Of a stretch of 32,514 nucleotides of DNA, positions 32,335-32,514 are shown piece after piece (positions within the stretch are counted from its first letter, which is position 1; every line of letters starts with the position of its first letter). Under the pieces are notes generated by a model. It was not told the DNA's origin and ran no database searches. It saw only the letters and a program-made list of their open reading frames with translations. The stretch is from an uncultured Fibrobacter sp. (GTDB taxonomy: Bacteria > Fibrobacterota > Fibrobacteria > Fibrobacterales > Fibrobacteraceae), in assembly GCA_946407235.1 (NCBI GenBank), contig CAMJNF010000010.1, positions 1 to 32,514 of the forward strand. Direction: 5' to 3'. Position numbers and translations under genes: made by a program.

Positions 32335-32364
32335 AAAAATGGACCCCTTACGGGGTCCATTTTT
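32335..32364 (-). terminator. Terminator of gpmI
   Basis: A 13-bp perfect stem (32335-32347 with 32352-32364) with a four-base loop has A/T-rich ends. It lies 26 bases past the gpmI stop on the minus strand. Confidence 0.92.
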
Positions 32365-32375
32365 AATTTTGTCAT

Positions 32376-32407
32376 ATGTTAATCATCAATTATTTGATGA
32401 TTAACAT
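32376..32407. repeat. Stop-codon-centred perfect palindrome at gpmI 3' end
   Basis: A 14-bp perfect stem (32376-32389 with 32394-32407) has a TTAT loop that contains most of the gpmI stop codon. The right arm encodes the last Met-Leu-Ile-Ile-Lys. The stray gpmI tail (32158-32186) has a similar palindrome with one mismatch. Confidence 0.75.
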
Positions 32408-32514
32408 ACTGTCATCCCACGCTTCGTGCTTTTCGAGGCCGAGGAGGTTGGCCGTCGTTGCAGCGATGTTGGAAAGACCCCAGTCGCCTTCCTTGAGGCC
32501 GAGCTTGCCGCCCG
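32390..32514 (-). CDS. gpmI: 2,3-bisphosphoglycerate-independent phosphoglycerate mutase, C-terminal end (5' part outside window)
   Basis: Only the last 41 codons are present. They read GKLGLKEGDWGLSNIAATTA then NLLGLEKHEAWDDSMLIIK and stop. The GLSNIAATTANLLGLE pattern is the conserved C-terminal segment of the cofactor-independent mutase, an alkaline-phosphatase-fold enzyme that interconverts 3- and 2-phosphoglycerate in glycolysis. The stop lies within a palindrome and a strong terminator follows. With so short a piece, another member of the superfamily is possible, but the tail fits gpmI well. Confidence 0.78.
   Translation of the reverse strand, partial: GGKLGLKEGDWGLSNIAATTANLLGLEKHEAWDDSMLIIK

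Overview
The window reads as a chromosomal segment of a Fibrobacter-type organism (Fibrobacterota), close to F. succinogenes in style. The evidence is poly-serine linkers in surface lipoproteins and in a giant surface protein, secreted mannanases with the architecture CBM35-GH26 followed by a C-terminal sorting-like tail, moderate GC, and AT-rich intergenic regions with heptamer and palindromic repeats. The species assignment is inference; no rRNA is present.

Layout. (1) 1-1231 (+): end of an MlaE-type permease and a complete MlaF-type ATPase. (2) 1252-5236 (+): three Ser-rich lipoproteins, the last two a recent tandem duplication. (3) 5335-8047 (-): an AGCS sodium:amino-acid symporter downstream of FabV enoyl reductase. 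(4) 8296-13162 (+): gltX, an unrecognised zinc-ribbon/BON-like protein, a WYL-type regulator and queA. (5) 13167-16629 (-): an overlapping operon of a GH57/DUF3536 protein, hpt and a small membrane protein. (6) 16695-22545 (-): a mannan-degradation cluster of two GH26 enzymes and one GH5 enzyme, with palindromic repeats between the genes. (7) 22807-31108 (-): a minor-pilin operon PilV-like, PilW-like and PilX-like, in which the PilX-like member is about 2110 residues long and ends in a Ser-rich linker plus a Trp/Cys-rich domain. (8) 31252-31832 (-): a BrnT-like/CopG-like toxin-antitoxin pair. (9) 31866-32389: a repeat-rich intergenic region that holds a stray copy of the gpmI 3' end. (10) 32390-32514 (-): the 3' end of gpmI.

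How the parts fit. The mannanases are predicted to be exported and held at or released from the cell surface, and the Ser-linker lipoproteins are predicted surface components. The pilin operon looks like a device for presenting a very large adhesin at the tip of a type IV-like pilus or pseudopilus. Together these suit a plant-fibre-adherent, polysaccharide-degrading lifestyle. The remaining genes are housekeeping: charging of tRNA-Glu, queuosine synthesis, purine salvage, fatty-acid synthesis and glycolysis.

The most promising undescribed item is the giant PilX-like tip-adhesin candidate with its two minor pilins. Next are the operator-embedded, apparently leaderless promoter of the toxin-antitoxin pair, and the gpmI-tail remnant beside a train of small hairpins.
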